From an uncultured Prevotella sp. (GTDB lineage: Bacteria > Bacteroidota > Bacteroidia > Bacteroidales > Bacteroidaceae): DNA of 62,081 nucleotides. The notes beneath the pieces were generated by a model that saw nothing but the letters and a program-made list of their open reading frames with translations, was not told where the DNA came from and searched no databases. Position numbers and translations under genes: made by a program. The DNA lies in contig UQTI01000008.1 in NCBI GenBank assembly GCA_900543975.1, forward strand, positions 1 through 62,081, written 5' to 3'. Positions within the stretch are counted from its first letter, which is position 1. The number at the start of each line of letters is the position of its first letter. Positions 8,255 through 20,950 of this stretch are shown piece after piece.

Positions 8255-8360
8255 AAAAACTGCAAAAAAATCTGTATTCAGAGAAACTGTATTCAGAAAA
8301 AACTGCGTTCAGAAGAAAAAGACTGCTTCAAAGAAAAACTGCATTCAGAAAAAAGAATAA
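8255..8360 (+). repeat. Degenerate repeat upstream of rubredoxin
   Basis: Several imperfect copies of a 16-20 base unit, AAACTGCATTCAGAAAA or variants, lie in an A-rich stretch. The rest of the spacer (8361-8577) shows no gene. A mixed sequence around 8385-8450 could be folded leader RNA of the rubredoxin gene, but I recognise no riboswitch family. Confidence 0.4.
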
Positions 8361-8577
8361 AAGCTGCGTTCCCTATATATAATAAGGTGGAACCCTCATG
8401 ACACGAAAATCATCCTAACTGCAAACGTGTAAAGGGCGACACCCGTAGAGAACAGTCAGAAAACGTTAAATAACATTTTAAAGAACCTTGAACACATTCA
8501 AGCCCAGTACACCTGCAAAACTGTAGAGCTTGAAAAGGTCAAGACAATCAATTAACTAAAAAGGAAAGGAAAAAGCT

Positions 8578-8742
8578 ATGAAAACGTATGTATGTGATGT
8601 GTGCGGATGGGTCTATGACCCTGCCGTAGGCGATCCTGAGAACGGCATTGAGCCCGGAACAGCATTTGAAGACATCCCTGACGATTGGGTTTGCCCCCTC
8701 TGCGGTGTAGGCAAGGACGAGTTCTCACCCGTAGACGAATAA
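8578..8742 (+). CDS. Rubredoxin
   Basis: A 54-residue one-iron electron carrier of the cytosol. The two metal-binding knuckles are intact: YVCDVCGWVYDP near residues 4-15 and WVCPLCGVGKDEF near residues 38-50, giving four Cys ligands for Fe(SCys)4. Length and spacing are those of a classical single-domain rubredoxin. In anaerobes such proteins pass electrons to rubrerythrin, superoxide reductase or rubredoxin:oxygen oxidoreductase. No partner gene is adjacent. It lies between two repeat-rich spacers and appears to be transcribed alone. Confidence 0.95.
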   Translation: MKTYVCDVCGWVYDPAVGDPENGIEPGTAFEDIPDDWVCPLCGVGKDEFSPVDE

Positions 8743-8761
8743 GCGTTGTTTCGGTCGGCTC

Positions 8762-9057
8762 AAACTGCATATTTATGCAAAACAAGACCACGAATATACA
8801 GTATTTTCAAAGGGTCCAAATGACAAAATGAAAGTGCCCATTTGACGTTCTCATTAAGCCTCTTTGAGGCGGTCATTTATATCATTTGACAGCCTCAAAG
8901 AGCCTCTTTGACAACCTAAGCCCGATTTTAACATTGCTTAACAAAACTGTATAGCAAAACACCCCAAAAACCGACATTTTGCTCCATCTTTTCTTCTTTT
9001 ACCTATCACCGTGCTTTCTGCATATTTCTCTCCGTTTTTTGCATAAATATGCAGTTT
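8762..9057. repeat. Inverted-repeat element, about 296 bp (family C, copy 1)
   Basis: Perfect 21-bp terminal inverted repeats bound this element: 8762-8782 begins AAACTGCATATTTATGC and 9037-9057 is its exact complement. Each end is itself a small palindrome (TGCATA-TT-TATGCA). The interior has paired segments around GCCTCTTTGAGGC. A second full-length copy in the opposite orientation is at 30710-31012. There is no open reading frame, and I see no clear target duplication. With flanks it fills most of the spacer 8743-9254. Confidence 0.75.
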
Positions 9058-9254
9058 AAGGACTGGCAAGGAACAACAATTCCGTTGTTTTAAAGATTAT
9101 TATTCCGTAAATTATGGATTAAATTTCCGTAGATTTTGGATTAAAAATCCATAGATTATAGATTAAGATTTCCGTGATTTGTAAAATTGTCCCTATTGTC
9201 TCTATTGTCTTTAAAAACAACGCAAGCGAGAAACGTAGGCAAAGCCTGCGCCCG

Positions 9255-9725
9255 CTATTTGCGTCCAAAGTCGGCGGGCACCTCTCCCCACTGTCTCGTC
9301 TCCCATTTCACCACAGGGTTTTGCAGCACAGGGTGTGCGCGTAGCCATGCTTCGGCACGCGCGATGACAGCATAGAGAGGCGCGGTCTGCGGTGTGCGTT
9401 CCAGTTTGGTTTTACACTGCCGTTTCTTCACCCACAGAATGGCGTTGTGCGAGTCGCTGTAGATCGTCTTGCCCGTGATGCCCTGCTTGTCGAGGAGAGC
9501 AAGAGCATGGACGATAGCCAGAAACTCACCGATATTGTTTGTTCCGTGCACGGGTCCATAATGAAACACCTGCGCACCCGTCGCGAGATCTATGGCCTGA
9601 TATTCCATAGGTCCCGGGTTGCCGCTGCACGCCGCGTCGACAGCCCAAGCGTTGGCCGTGACCTCAAGAGGCAACGGCAGGACCGTGTCGTGACGGTTGC
9701 TGGGAGGATTTATCAGATTGGTCAT
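9255..9725 (-). CDS. RNase H family protein
   Basis: This 156-residue protein has the RNase H fold and should cleave the RNA strand of RNA-DNA hybrids. The acidic active-site positions can be traced: Asp in AWAVDAACSGNPGP, Glu in NNIGEFLAIVHAL, Asp in TIYSDSHNAI and a C-terminal Asp in EVPADFGRK. It lacks the N-terminal hybrid-binding domain of RNase H1 and resembles the compact Bacteroidota type. It lies downstream of argS on the same strand, but a 490-base repeat-rich spacer separates them, so it is probably expressed independently. Confidence 0.85.
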   Translation of the reverse strand: MTNLINPPSNRHDTVLPLPLEVTANAWAVDAACSGNPGPMEYQAIDLATGAQVFHYGPVHGTNNIGEFLAIVHALALLDKQGITGKTIYSDSHNAILWVKKRQCKTKLERTPQTAPLYAVIARAEAWLRAHPVLQNPVVKWETRQWGEVPADFGRK

Positions 9726-9734
9726 GGGAAAAAA

Positions 9735-9800
9735 GATATGGAAGCCCTACCCCCTCGCCACCTGCGGTGGCTCACCCCTCCCCGTCGGAGAGGGGAGTGA
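9735..9800. repeat. GC-rich palindromic spacer repeat
   Basis: One unit of the family that reads AAGCCC-ACCCCCTCGCC-hairpin-CACCCCTCCCC-hairpin-GGGGAGTGAATGGC. Here the inner hairpins are CCACCTGCGGTGG and CTCCCCGTCGGAGAG. Other copies are at 9960-10185, 43175-43345 and 44232-44460. Confidence 0.65.
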
Positions 9801-9859
9801 ATGGCCAAGGCTATTTATGATTTTCTTTTTATATCATCAAGAAATAAACGATGTTAGAT

Positions 9860-9890
9860 GGGAGCAGTTTTAAAACTTAAAACTGCTCCC
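9860..9890. other. Perfect 14-bp hairpin in the argS-RNase H spacer
   Basis: GGGAGCAGTTTTAA (9860-9873), a three-base loop AAC, and TTAAAACTGCTCCC (9877-9890). There is no T-run on either side, so it is not a standard terminator. It may stabilise the 3' end of the argS message or be part of a repeat element. Confidence 0.5.
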
Positions 9891-9959
9891 GTCTTATAAT
9901 AGCAAGCGCCTAAAGTTGGCGTGAGGAAATTGAGCTGATATATTTTTGTAACAAAACGG

Positions 9960-10185
9960 AGCAACCAAAGCCATTCACCTCCCTCACTCAACATCTGGTC
10001 GCTTGCCAAAGCAAGAAGGATAGGGGTGAGCCGCTGATAGATGGCGGGGGAAGAGGCTTCCAATACCCTAAGCCATTCACTCCCCTCCATCGCTCGACCT
10101 TTGGTCGCTTGCCAGAGCAAGAAGGGGAGGGGTGAGCCGCGAAGCGGCGAGGGGGAGGGGCTTTGGATGAGGAGCTTTGGGGGAG
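9960..10185. repeat. Two tandem GC-rich palindromic spacer repeats
   Basis: Two units in the orientation opposite to 9735-9800. Each has the segment GCCATTCAC, an inner hairpin GGTCGCTTGCC with an AGAGCAAG partner, GGGGTGAGCCGC and a G-rich end. The first unit is more decayed. They fill the end of the spacer between RNase H and argS. Confidence 0.6.
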
Positions 10186-10215
10186 GGGCTTTGGTGTTTT
10201 TTTCTGTCCTCTCTA

Positions 10216-12033
10216 TTACATTCTCTCCGGCACCTCAATGCCCAGCAGCGCCATGCCGTTCTTAATGGTCTTCGCCACGTTCTGGGCGAGCACCAGGCGC
10301 ACAGCCTTCTCGTCGGCGCTGTCGGCGCCAAGGATAGAATAGTCGTGATAGAACTGGTTAAACTCCTTGGTCAGCTCATAGCAGTAGTTGGCGATGCCGC
10401 TGGGCGAGTAGTCCTTGCCTGCCTGCTCCACAGCAGCACCAAACTCGCTGATCTTCTGTATCAGCTCCTGCTCCTTGTCGCTCAGCGGCATGTCGTCGCC
10501 CAGCGAAGCGGGGATGACGATGCCCTCAGCCTCTGCCTTGCGGAGGATAGAGCGTATGCGGGCGTAGGTGTACTGTATGAAAGGACCCGTGTTGCCGTTG
10601 AAGTCGATGCTCTCCTCGGGGTTGAACAGCATGTTCTTGCGAGCGTCAACCTTGAGGATGAAATATTTCAGGGCACCGAGGCCCACCACGCGGGCGATCT
10701 CGTTGCGCTCCTCCTCGCTCATGTCCTTAAACTTGCCCAGCTCCTCGCTGGTCTTCTTGGCGTCGCCGATCATGGCAGCAATCAGGTCGTCGGCATCGAC
10801 CACCGTTCCCTCGCGGCTCTTCATCTTGCCGTTAGGCAGCTCCACCATGCCGTAAGAGAAGTGGACAAGCTCCTTGCCCCACTTGAAGCCCAGACGGTCG
10901 AGCAGCAGCGAGAGCACCTGGAAATGATAGTTTTGCTCGTTGCCCACCACATAGATCATCTTGTCAATGGGGAAGTCGGCGAAACGCATCTCGGCGGTGC
11001 CGATGTCCTGCGTCATGTAGACGCTGGTGCCGTCGGCGCGGAGCAGCAGCTTCTGGTCCAGGCCCTCGTTTGTGAGGTCAGCCCACACCGAGTTGTCGTC
11101 CTTGCGGAAGAACAGGCCCTTCTCCAGACCTTCCTCCACCTTCTTCTTGCCCACGAGGTAGGTGTTCGACTCATAATAGATCTTGTCGAAGCCCACGCCC
11201 AGCGCCTTGTAGGTCTCGTCGAAGCCGGCATAGACCCAGTCGTTCATCTTCTTCCAGAGAGCACGCACCTCGGGATCGTTCTGTTCCCATTTCACGAGCA
11301 TCTCGTGAGCCTCCTTGATGAGCGGACTCTCAGCCTTGGCCTTCTCCTCGGCAGCCTCTTCAGCCATGCCTTCAGCCACATACTTGGCCTTCAGATCCTT
11401 CACCTCCTCGCGGTAGTGTTTGTCGAACGCCACATAGTAGTCGCCAATGAGGTGGTCGCCCTTCTTGCCGCTTGTCTCGGGTGTCTCGCCGTTGCCCCAC
11501 TTGAGCCATGCGAGCATCGACTTGCAGATGTGTATGCCTCTGTCGTTCACGATGTTGGTCTTCACCACGCGGTTGCCGTTGGCCTCCATGATCTGTGCGA
11601 GCGACCAGCCGAGCAGGTTGTTGCGCACATGTCCGAGGTGGAGAGGCTTGTTGGTGTTGGGAGACGAATACTCAATCATGACGAGCGGCGACTTGTCGTC
11701 TGCATGCTTCTCGCCGAAGGTGGGGTCAGCGTTTATGCTGTTGAGCAGCGAGAGCCATGCTGCCTTGGCCACGGTGATGTTGAGGAAGCCCTTCACGACG
11801 TTGAATTTCTCCACCGCCTTACAGTTTTGCCCGAGCCACTGTCCGATCTCCAGGGCAGTGTCCTCAGGCTTCTTGTGCGATATCTTGAGGAATGGGAACA
11901 CTACGAGCGTGAGACTACCCTCAAACTCGCGCTTGGTCTTCTGCAGCTGCACCATCTTCTCAGGCACATCCTGTCCGTAAAGCTCCTTCACGGCTTTCTG
12001 TGCCGCGAGGCTTATTTCTTGTTCGATGTTCAT
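10216..12033 (-). CDS. argS: Arginyl-tRNA synthetase
   Basis: This class Ia synthetase charges tRNA-Arg. The HIGH motif appears as HLGH in SSPNTNKPLHLGHVRNN. The KMSKS region is MKSREGT, the degenerate form usual in ArgRS. The N-terminal additional domain and the C-terminal anticodon-binding helix bundle are both present. I start at the ATG complementing 12031-12033 (MNIEQEISLAAQ), which fits homologues; an in-frame upstream ATG would add 19 residues of spacer translation. Product length is 605 residues. It diverges from miaB. Both genes have a TAnnTTTG element in the shared spacer. Confidence 0.96.
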   Translation of the reverse strand: MNIEQEISLAAQKAVKELYGQDVPEKMVQLQKTKREFEGSLTLVVFPFLKISHKKPEDTALEIGQWLGQNCKAVEKFNVVKGFLNITVAKAAWLSLLNSINADPTFGEKHADDKSPLVMIEYSSPNTNKPLHLGHVRNNLLGWSLAQIMEANGNRVVKTNIVNDRGIHICKSMLAWLKWGNGETPETSGKKGDHLIGDYYVAFDKHYREEVKDLKAKYVAEGMAEEAAEEKAKAESPLIKEAHEMLVKWEQNDPEVRALWKKMNDWVYAGFDETYKALGVGFDKIYYESNTYLVGKKKVEEGLEKGLFFRKDDNSVWADLTNEGLDQKLLLRADGTSVYMTQDIGTAEMRFADFPIDKMIYVVGNEQNYHFQVLSLLLDRLGFKWGKELVHFSYGMVELPNGKMKSREGTVVDADDLIAAMIGDAKKTSEELGKFKDMSEEERNEIARVVGLGALKYFILKVDARKNMLFNPEESIDFNGNTGPFIQYTYARIRSILRKAEAEGIVIPASLGDDMPLSDKEQELIQKISEFGAAVEQAGKDYSPSGIANYCYELTKEFNQFYHDYSILGADSADEKAVRLVLAQNVAKTIKNGMALLGIEVPERM

Positions 12034-12087
12034 AATTGCGTATTGTCGTTTTTTGTTGTTTTCTTTACGTTTTGTTATAATAATGTG

Positions 12088-12095
12088 CAAAGTTA
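12088..12095 (-). promoter_or_regulatory. -7 element of argS
   Basis: TAACTTTG on the minus strand matches TAnnTTTG, about 55 bases before the argS start. No -33 TTTG is found at normal spacing. Confidence 0.45.
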
Positions 12096-12172
12096 CGCAT
12101 TATTTTAAAAAGATGCGATGCATATTGCCAAAAAAACGAAGCCGTAGATGCTTTTATGCCAAAGATTTGCTG

Positions 12173-12180
12173 TAACTTTG
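12173..12180 (+). promoter_or_regulatory. -7 element of miaB
   Basis: TAACTTTG matches the TAnnTTTG consensus 28 bases before the miaB start, giving a short leader of about 20 bases. Confidence 0.5.
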
Positions 12181-12208
12181 CACATTATATACACAACACG
12201 CATTTTTT

Positions 12209-13533
<1,325 letters not shown>

Positions 13534-13537
<4 letters not shown>

Positions 13538-15360
13538 AAGAATTCCTCCTTATCCTGAGGCGCTTCATACCGCCCTACAAGAAGTATCTCGTGCTGACGG
13601 TGCTGTTCAACATCCTGTCGGCCGTGCTCAACATCTTCTCCTTCGCCGCCCTCATACCCATCTTGCAGATCCTGTTCCGCACAGAGGGAACGGGAACGGC
13701 GACACACCTCATGCCGTGGACGCTCGACAACATAAAGGAGGTGATGGCCAACAACGCCGACTATTATGTGACGCAGCTCATAGGCAACGTGGGAGCAACG
13801 ACAACGCTGCTGCTCATTGGCCTGTTCCTCGCCTTTACCACCTTCCTCAAGACGGGTGCCTATTTTCTCTCGTCGGCAACCATCATACCCATCCGCACGG
13901 GCGTGGTGCGCGACATTCGCAACCAGCTCTACGCAAAGATCACGTCGCTGCCCCTCGGGTTCTTCTCCGAGGAGCGCAAGGGCGACATCATTGCACGCAT
14001 GACGGGCGACGTGGGCGAGATAGAAAGCAGCATCATGTCGTCGCTCGACATGCTCTTCAAGAACCCCATTCTCATCATCTCCTATTTCACCGCCCTACTA
14101 TTCATCTCGTGGCAGCTGACGCTCTTCACCCTCGTCTTCGTGCCCGTCTTCGGATGGTTCATGGGCTTCGTGGGAAGAAAGCTCAAGCGCAAGTCGATAG
14201 AAGCACAGAGTCTGTGGAGCGACACCATGTCGCAGGTGGAGGAGACGCTCGGCGGACTGCGCATAATCAAGGCGTTCTGCGCCGAAGAGAAGATGAACAG
14301 CCGCTTCAGCGACATCAACAACCACTACCGCTCATCGGTGCAGCGCGTGAACATACGCCAGCAGATGGCGCACCCCATGAGCGAGTTCTTAGGCACGGTG
14401 CTCATCATCATTGTGCTGTGGGTGGGCGGCATCCTGGTGCTCGACCAGCAGATCCTGTCGGGACCGACGTTCATCTATTATCTCGTGATGCTCTACTCGA
14501 TCATCAACCCTCTCAAAGACTTCTCCAAGGCAAGCTACAACATACCCAAAGGCCTCGCATCGATGGAGCGCGTCGACAAGATCCTGAAGGCGGAGAACAC
14601 CATCAAGGAACCTGCCAACGCCAAGCACATCAGCGCGTTCGAGCACCAGATCGAGTTTCGCCATGTGTCGTTCCGCTACGGCGAACAGTGGGTGCTGCGC
14701 GACATCAACCTCGTCATTCCCAAGGGCAAGACCATTGCGCTGGTAGGACAGAGCGGCAGCGGCAAGTCGACACTCGTCGACCTTATTCCGCGCTATTATG
14801 ACGTGCAGCAGGGCGAGGTGCTCATTGACGGCATAAACGTCAAAGACCTCGGCATACACGACCTCCGGCAGCTCATAGGCAACGTGAACCAGGAGGCCAT
14901 CCTGTTCAACGACTCGTTCATCGGAAACATAACCTTTGGCGTGGACCACGCCACACAGGAGCAGGTGGAGCAGGCGGCACGCATTGCCAACGCCCACGAG
15001 TTTATTATGCAGAGCGAGCACGGCTACGACACCAACATCGGTGACCGCGGCGGACGTCTATCGGGCGGACAGCGCCAGCGTGTGAGCATTGCGCGTGCCA
15101 TCCTCAAGAACCCGCCCATCCTCATCCTCGACGAGGCCACATCGGCGCTCGACACCGAGAGCGAACGGCTGGTGCAGGATGCGCTCGAACGGCTCATGAA
15201 GACGCGCACCACCGTGGCCATTGCCCACCGTCTGTCAACAATCAAAAATGCTGACGAGATATGCGTGCTCCACGAAGGACAGATCGTGGAACGTGGCACA
15301 CACGAGGAGCTGCTCAAGATCGACGGCTACTACAAGAAGCTGCATGACATGCAGGCTTAA
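13534..15360 (+). CDS. ABC transporter, fused permease and ATPase (MsbA-like)
   Basis: This 608-residue exporter half-transporter has six membrane helices in about residues 15-320 and an ATPase domain in about 365-605. Walker A is GQSGSGKST, the signature is LSGGQRQRVSIARA, and Walker B is ILILDEATSALD. The architecture is that of lipid or multidrug exporters of the MsbA/subfamily B type and should work as a homodimer in the inner membrane. In Bacteroidota similar proteins are annotated as lipid A exporters, but the substrate cannot be assigned from sequence. It overlaps miaB by four bases. Confidence 0.88.
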
Positions 15361-15446
15361 GAGCGACGGACATGCAGGGCTTTTATATAAAACCCATTGG
15401 TCAAAAAGGCAACATAACAATAGGACAAAAAAGAAAAGAAGAAAAG

Positions 15447-16502
15447 ATGACTTACTTCATTCTTATAAACAACCAGCAGCAAGGCCCATACACCCTCGAT
15501 GAGCTGCGCAGCCGCAACATAACGTCGGCAACGCTGGTTTGGAGAGAGGGCATGGCCGACTGGACACCGGCATGGAAGGTGGCCGAGCTGGTATCGTTGT
15601 TCCATGCAGACGCTGCTGACAACGCACGAACCACACCGCCGCCGGCTCCCTCAGCGGGAGCAACGGGAGCGGCCACGGCACCTTATGCAGCAGAGCAAGG
15701 AACCTCAGCTACACAAGGAGCTTCGGCTGCACAAGGAGCTTCGGCTGCACAAGGAGGAGCCTCTTCTCAACAGGCAGGCGCAGGCAGCTCTTACGCTCAG
15801 CAAGCAGCACAAGGCCGCTATAACACCAACCAGCTCTACGCCGACGCACAGGATGACGAAACCGTGGACCATGGCAACGGCTATGAGGAACGTGAGGAGC
15901 ACAAGAGCCACACGTTGCGAAACGGGTGCATTGGACTCATCCTCGTTCTTGCCGCAATGGCCATTGGCCTGATGGCAACCTGTCCAACCGAGCAAGACCA
16001 CCGCGAGGCCATAACGAAGGAGATGAACCGCTTAATCAAGGAGTCGACCGACAACCAAGGCGACGCATGGGGCATCATTGGCAACATCATATCGCAAAAA
16101 ATCGTGGGCGTGGTTGTGGACAACCTCATCGAGGTCGACAACTACGGCGTGTGCTCCGTGGGCAGCATAACGTTTAAGGGCAAGACGCACCGCGTGTCGT
16201 TCGGAATACTCGGACATGTCTTCACCTTCGATGCCGATGACATTCAACGCGCATTGGAGAATGGCGGCGATGCCTCCGACATCTTCCATTCTCCTCTCAA
16301 CAACCCGGGCGACAACGACAGCAGCTCTGACGACGGAAGCACAGACGACGGAAGCACAGACGACGGAAGCTCTGACAACGGAAGCAGCACAGACGACGGT
16401 GGCAGCAGCTACGACCAGCAGGACGGCTCTGCAGACGATGGACAAAGCGACGGAAGCTCTGACAGCAACGGGGCCGACGGAAGCGACATGAGCAACATGT
16501 AA
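15447..16502 (+). CDS. GYF_2 (DUF4339) domain membrane protein with low-complexity linkers
   Basis: I start at the ATG at 15447 because MTYFILINNQQQGPYTLDEL begins a GYF_2 domain directly; upstream codons look like spacer. Order in the 351-residue product: GYF_2 domain (1-48, with GPYTLDEL and TLVWREGMADWTPA), an Ala/Gln/Ser linker containing near-perfect GASAAQ repeats (about 60-125), one membrane helix (GCIGLILVLAAMAIGLMA), a folded segment resembling DUF4359 (about 185-270), and an acidic Ser/Asp/Gly tail with repeated DDGST units. GYF_2 domains usually bind peptides. The repeats are also exact at DNA level (18-bp and 15-bp units), so length could vary between strains. Function unknown. 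Confidence 0.75.
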   Translation: MTYFILINNQQQGPYTLDELRSRNITSATLVWREGMADWTPAWKVAELVSLFHADAADNARTTPPPAPSAGATGAATAPYAAEQGTSATQGASAAQGASAAQGGASSQQAGAGSSYAQQAAQGRYNTNQLYADAQDDETVDHGNGYEEREEHKSHTLRNGCIGLILVLAAMAIGLMATCPTEQDHREAITKEMNRLIKESTDNQGDAWGIIGNIISQKIVGVVVDNLIEVDNYGVCSVGSITFKGKTHRVSFGILGHVFTFDADDIQRALENGGDASDIFHSPLNNPGDNDSSSDDGSTDDGSTDDGSSDNGSSTDDGGSSYDQQDGSADDGQSDGSSDSNGADGSDMSNM

Positions 16503-16526
16503 TTGGAGCTTTTTTCACATCTTCTG

Positions 16527-16558
16527 TTTCATACCTATGCAAAAAATCACTACCTTTG
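16527..16558 (+). promoter_or_regulatory. leuS promoter
   Basis: TTTC (16527-16530), a 20-base spacer and TACCTTTG (16551-16558). The -7 box is perfect and the -33 box has one mismatch. Transcription would begin near 16563, giving a leader of about 70 bases. Confidence 0.6.
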
Positions 16559-16561
16559 CAT

Positions 16562-16596
16562 AAGATAGGCTGCACGTTTAGAAAGATAGGCTGCAC
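16562..16596 (+). promoter_or_regulatory. 14-bp direct repeats in the leuS leader
   Basis: AAGATAGGCTGCAC occurs exactly twice, at 16562-16575 and 16583-16596. The spacing is 21 bp, two helical turns. It lies right at and after the predicted transcription start of leuS, which would suit binding of a dimeric regulator or an RNA-level control. Confidence 0.5.
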
Positions 16597-16634
16597 CTCA
16601 TAATAATTAGCAAAAAAAACAACGACATACAACT

Positions 16635-19490
<2,856 letters not shown>

Positions 19491-19497
19491 AAATCAC

Positions 19498-19531
19498 GGT
19501 TTGGCGTGCCTGCGAACGGACACGCCAAACC
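19498..19531. other. Perfect 11-bp hairpin between leuS and the yitT-like gene
   Basis: GGTTTGGCGTG (19498-19508) pairs with CACGCCAAACC (19521-19531) around a 12-base loop. There is no T-run after it, so it probably does not terminate fully. It may modulate read-through into the next gene, whose start is 17 bases downstream. Confidence 0.55.
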
Positions 19532-19547
19532 ACATAAAACGAAAACT

Positions 19548-20579
19548 ATGCAACTGTTAAAAAGCAAAGCTGTGTGGAACGAGGTTAACGATTACTTTTT
19601 CATAACCCTCGGACTCCTGCTTTACACCTTCGGATGGACAGTGTTCATGCTGCCCTACCAGATCGTGACGGGAGGCGTGACCGGTATCGCCGCCATCGTG
19701 TTCTATGCTACGGGGCTGCCTATCTCGCTAACCTACTTTGTCATCAACTTTGTGCTCCTCATAGCGGCGTTGAAGATATTGGGTCTGAAATTCATGATCA
19801 AGACCGTCTACGCCATCTTCATGCTGTCCTTCTTCCTCTATGTCGCGCAAAACGTCATGACCTCAAGCGACGGTCAGCTCATTCGCGTGCTCGGCGAGAA
19901 CAACACGTTCATGTCGCTCGTCATAGGCTGCTGCCTCACAGGCACCTCGCTCGCCATCGTGTTCCTGCACAACGGCTCAACGGGAGGCACCGACATCGTG
20001 GCTGCCATCGTGAACAAATATCACAACCTGTCGCTCGGCACCGTGCTCATCTTTGTCGACATCCTCATCATCGGCTCGTCGTTCCCCGTGTTCGGCGAGA
20101 AATATGGCTATGAGATGGGTCTGCGCATCATGGTGACAGGTCTCTGCGCCATGATGATCGAGAACTTTGTGCTCGACTATGTGATGAACGCCCGACGCGA
20201 GTCGGTGCAGTTTCTCATCTTCTCGCGCAAATATGACGAGATTGCCTATGCCATAGGCACAAAGCTCGACCACGGCGTGACCATTCTCGACGGCCACGGC
20301 TGGTACACAGGCAACGAGGTGAAGGTGCTCTGCATCCTGGCACGCAAGAACGAGAGTGCCGGCATCTTCCGTATGATAAAGATCATCGACCCCAACGCCT
20401 TCGTGAGCCAGAGCGCTGTCATCGGCGTCTACGGCGAGGGCTTCGACCGCATAAAGGTGAAGGTCACCGACAAGCACACCGAGGACCTGCAACGACACCT
20501 GAAGATGCAGGAGAAGCTGGAGGCTTACAGGGCAAAGATGGAAAGCCAAAAGAAAGAAGAAGCCAAGAGCGAGAGCTAA
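19548..20579 (+). CDS. YitT family membrane protein (DUF161 and DUF2179)
   Basis: This 343-residue inner-membrane protein has five or six hydrophobic helices in about residues 15-190 and a cytosolic DUF2179 domain at the C terminus (YAIGTKLDHGVTILDGHGWYTG with a trailing charged segment). I start at the ATG at 19548 (MQLLKSKAVWNEVNDYFF) because earlier in-frame codons translate the intergenic hairpin. YitT proteins are widespread and of unknown transport function. The gene lies between leuS and rdgB on the same strand, an order I recall as common in the group. Confidence 0.88.
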   Translation: MQLLKSKAVWNEVNDYFFITLGLLLYTFGWTVFMLPYQIVTGGVTGIAAIVFYATGLPISLTYFVINFVLLIAALKILGLKFMIKTVYAIFMLSFFLYVAQNVMTSSDGQLIRVLGENNTFMSLVIGCCLTGTSLAIVFLHNGSTGGTDIVAAIVNKYHNLSLGTVLIFVDILIIGSSFPVFGEKYGYEMGLRIMVTGLCAMMIENFVLDYVMNARRESVQFLIFSRKYDEIAYAIGTKLDHGVTILDGHGWYTGNEVKVLCILARKNESAGIFRMIKIIDPNAFVSQSAVIGVYGEGFDRIKVKVTDKHTEDLQRHLKMQEKLEAYRAKMESQKKEEAKSES

Positions 20580-20654
20580 GGAGCGAAAGCTTCTTAAAAT
20601 TTAATTGAACTTTCACATGTAAATAATTCGCATGTAAATAAATCGCATGTAAAT

Positions 20655-20870
20655 AAAAAAAACATATCAGATAGTTACAAGCTTAAATGGCCGCTAACCA
20701 TGCGAATAAGCTTTTTTTGCGCTTCGCGCTTTTTTAAACATTAATTATCATTAATGACCCATTAATTATCATCAATACGCGCTTCGCGCGGAAAAAATTA
20801 ATATTCAATTAATGATAATTAATGTTTAAGAAAAAAACACGAGCGCAAAGCGAAATGTAAATATTAAACG
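20655..20870. repeat. Dispersed palindromic element (family A, copy 1)
   Basis: The left part reads TATCAGATAGTTACAAGC, then GCTAACCATGCGAATAAGC, then GCGCTTCGCGC. A perfect 22-bp inverted repeat (20734-20755 and 20808-20829, beginning TTAAACATTAATTATC) surrounds TAATGACCCATTAAT and a second GCGCTTCGCGC. Related copies are at 27845-28110 and 59298-59655. It fills the yitT-rdgB spacer (20580-20950), which has no gene. Confidence 0.7.
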
Positions 20871-20950
20871 TTTGTGAAAGTTCTGAAAACCTAAGCCATG
20901 GGCTGAGCTCCAAAAGCAAAAAGCCCAAGCACAAAGCAAAAGAAGAGAAG

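Noticed and set aside
8385..8577. Possible riboswitch or structured RNA before rubredoxin
   Set aside because: The stretch is mixed-sequence and non-repetitive, but no conserved core of any riboswitch class I know could be matched.
10177..12108. Long plus-strand open frame (643 codons) opposite argS
   Set aside because: It is the antisense shadow of a complete, well-conserved arginyl-tRNA synthetase, has His/Val/Leu-rich composition and no recognisable motif.
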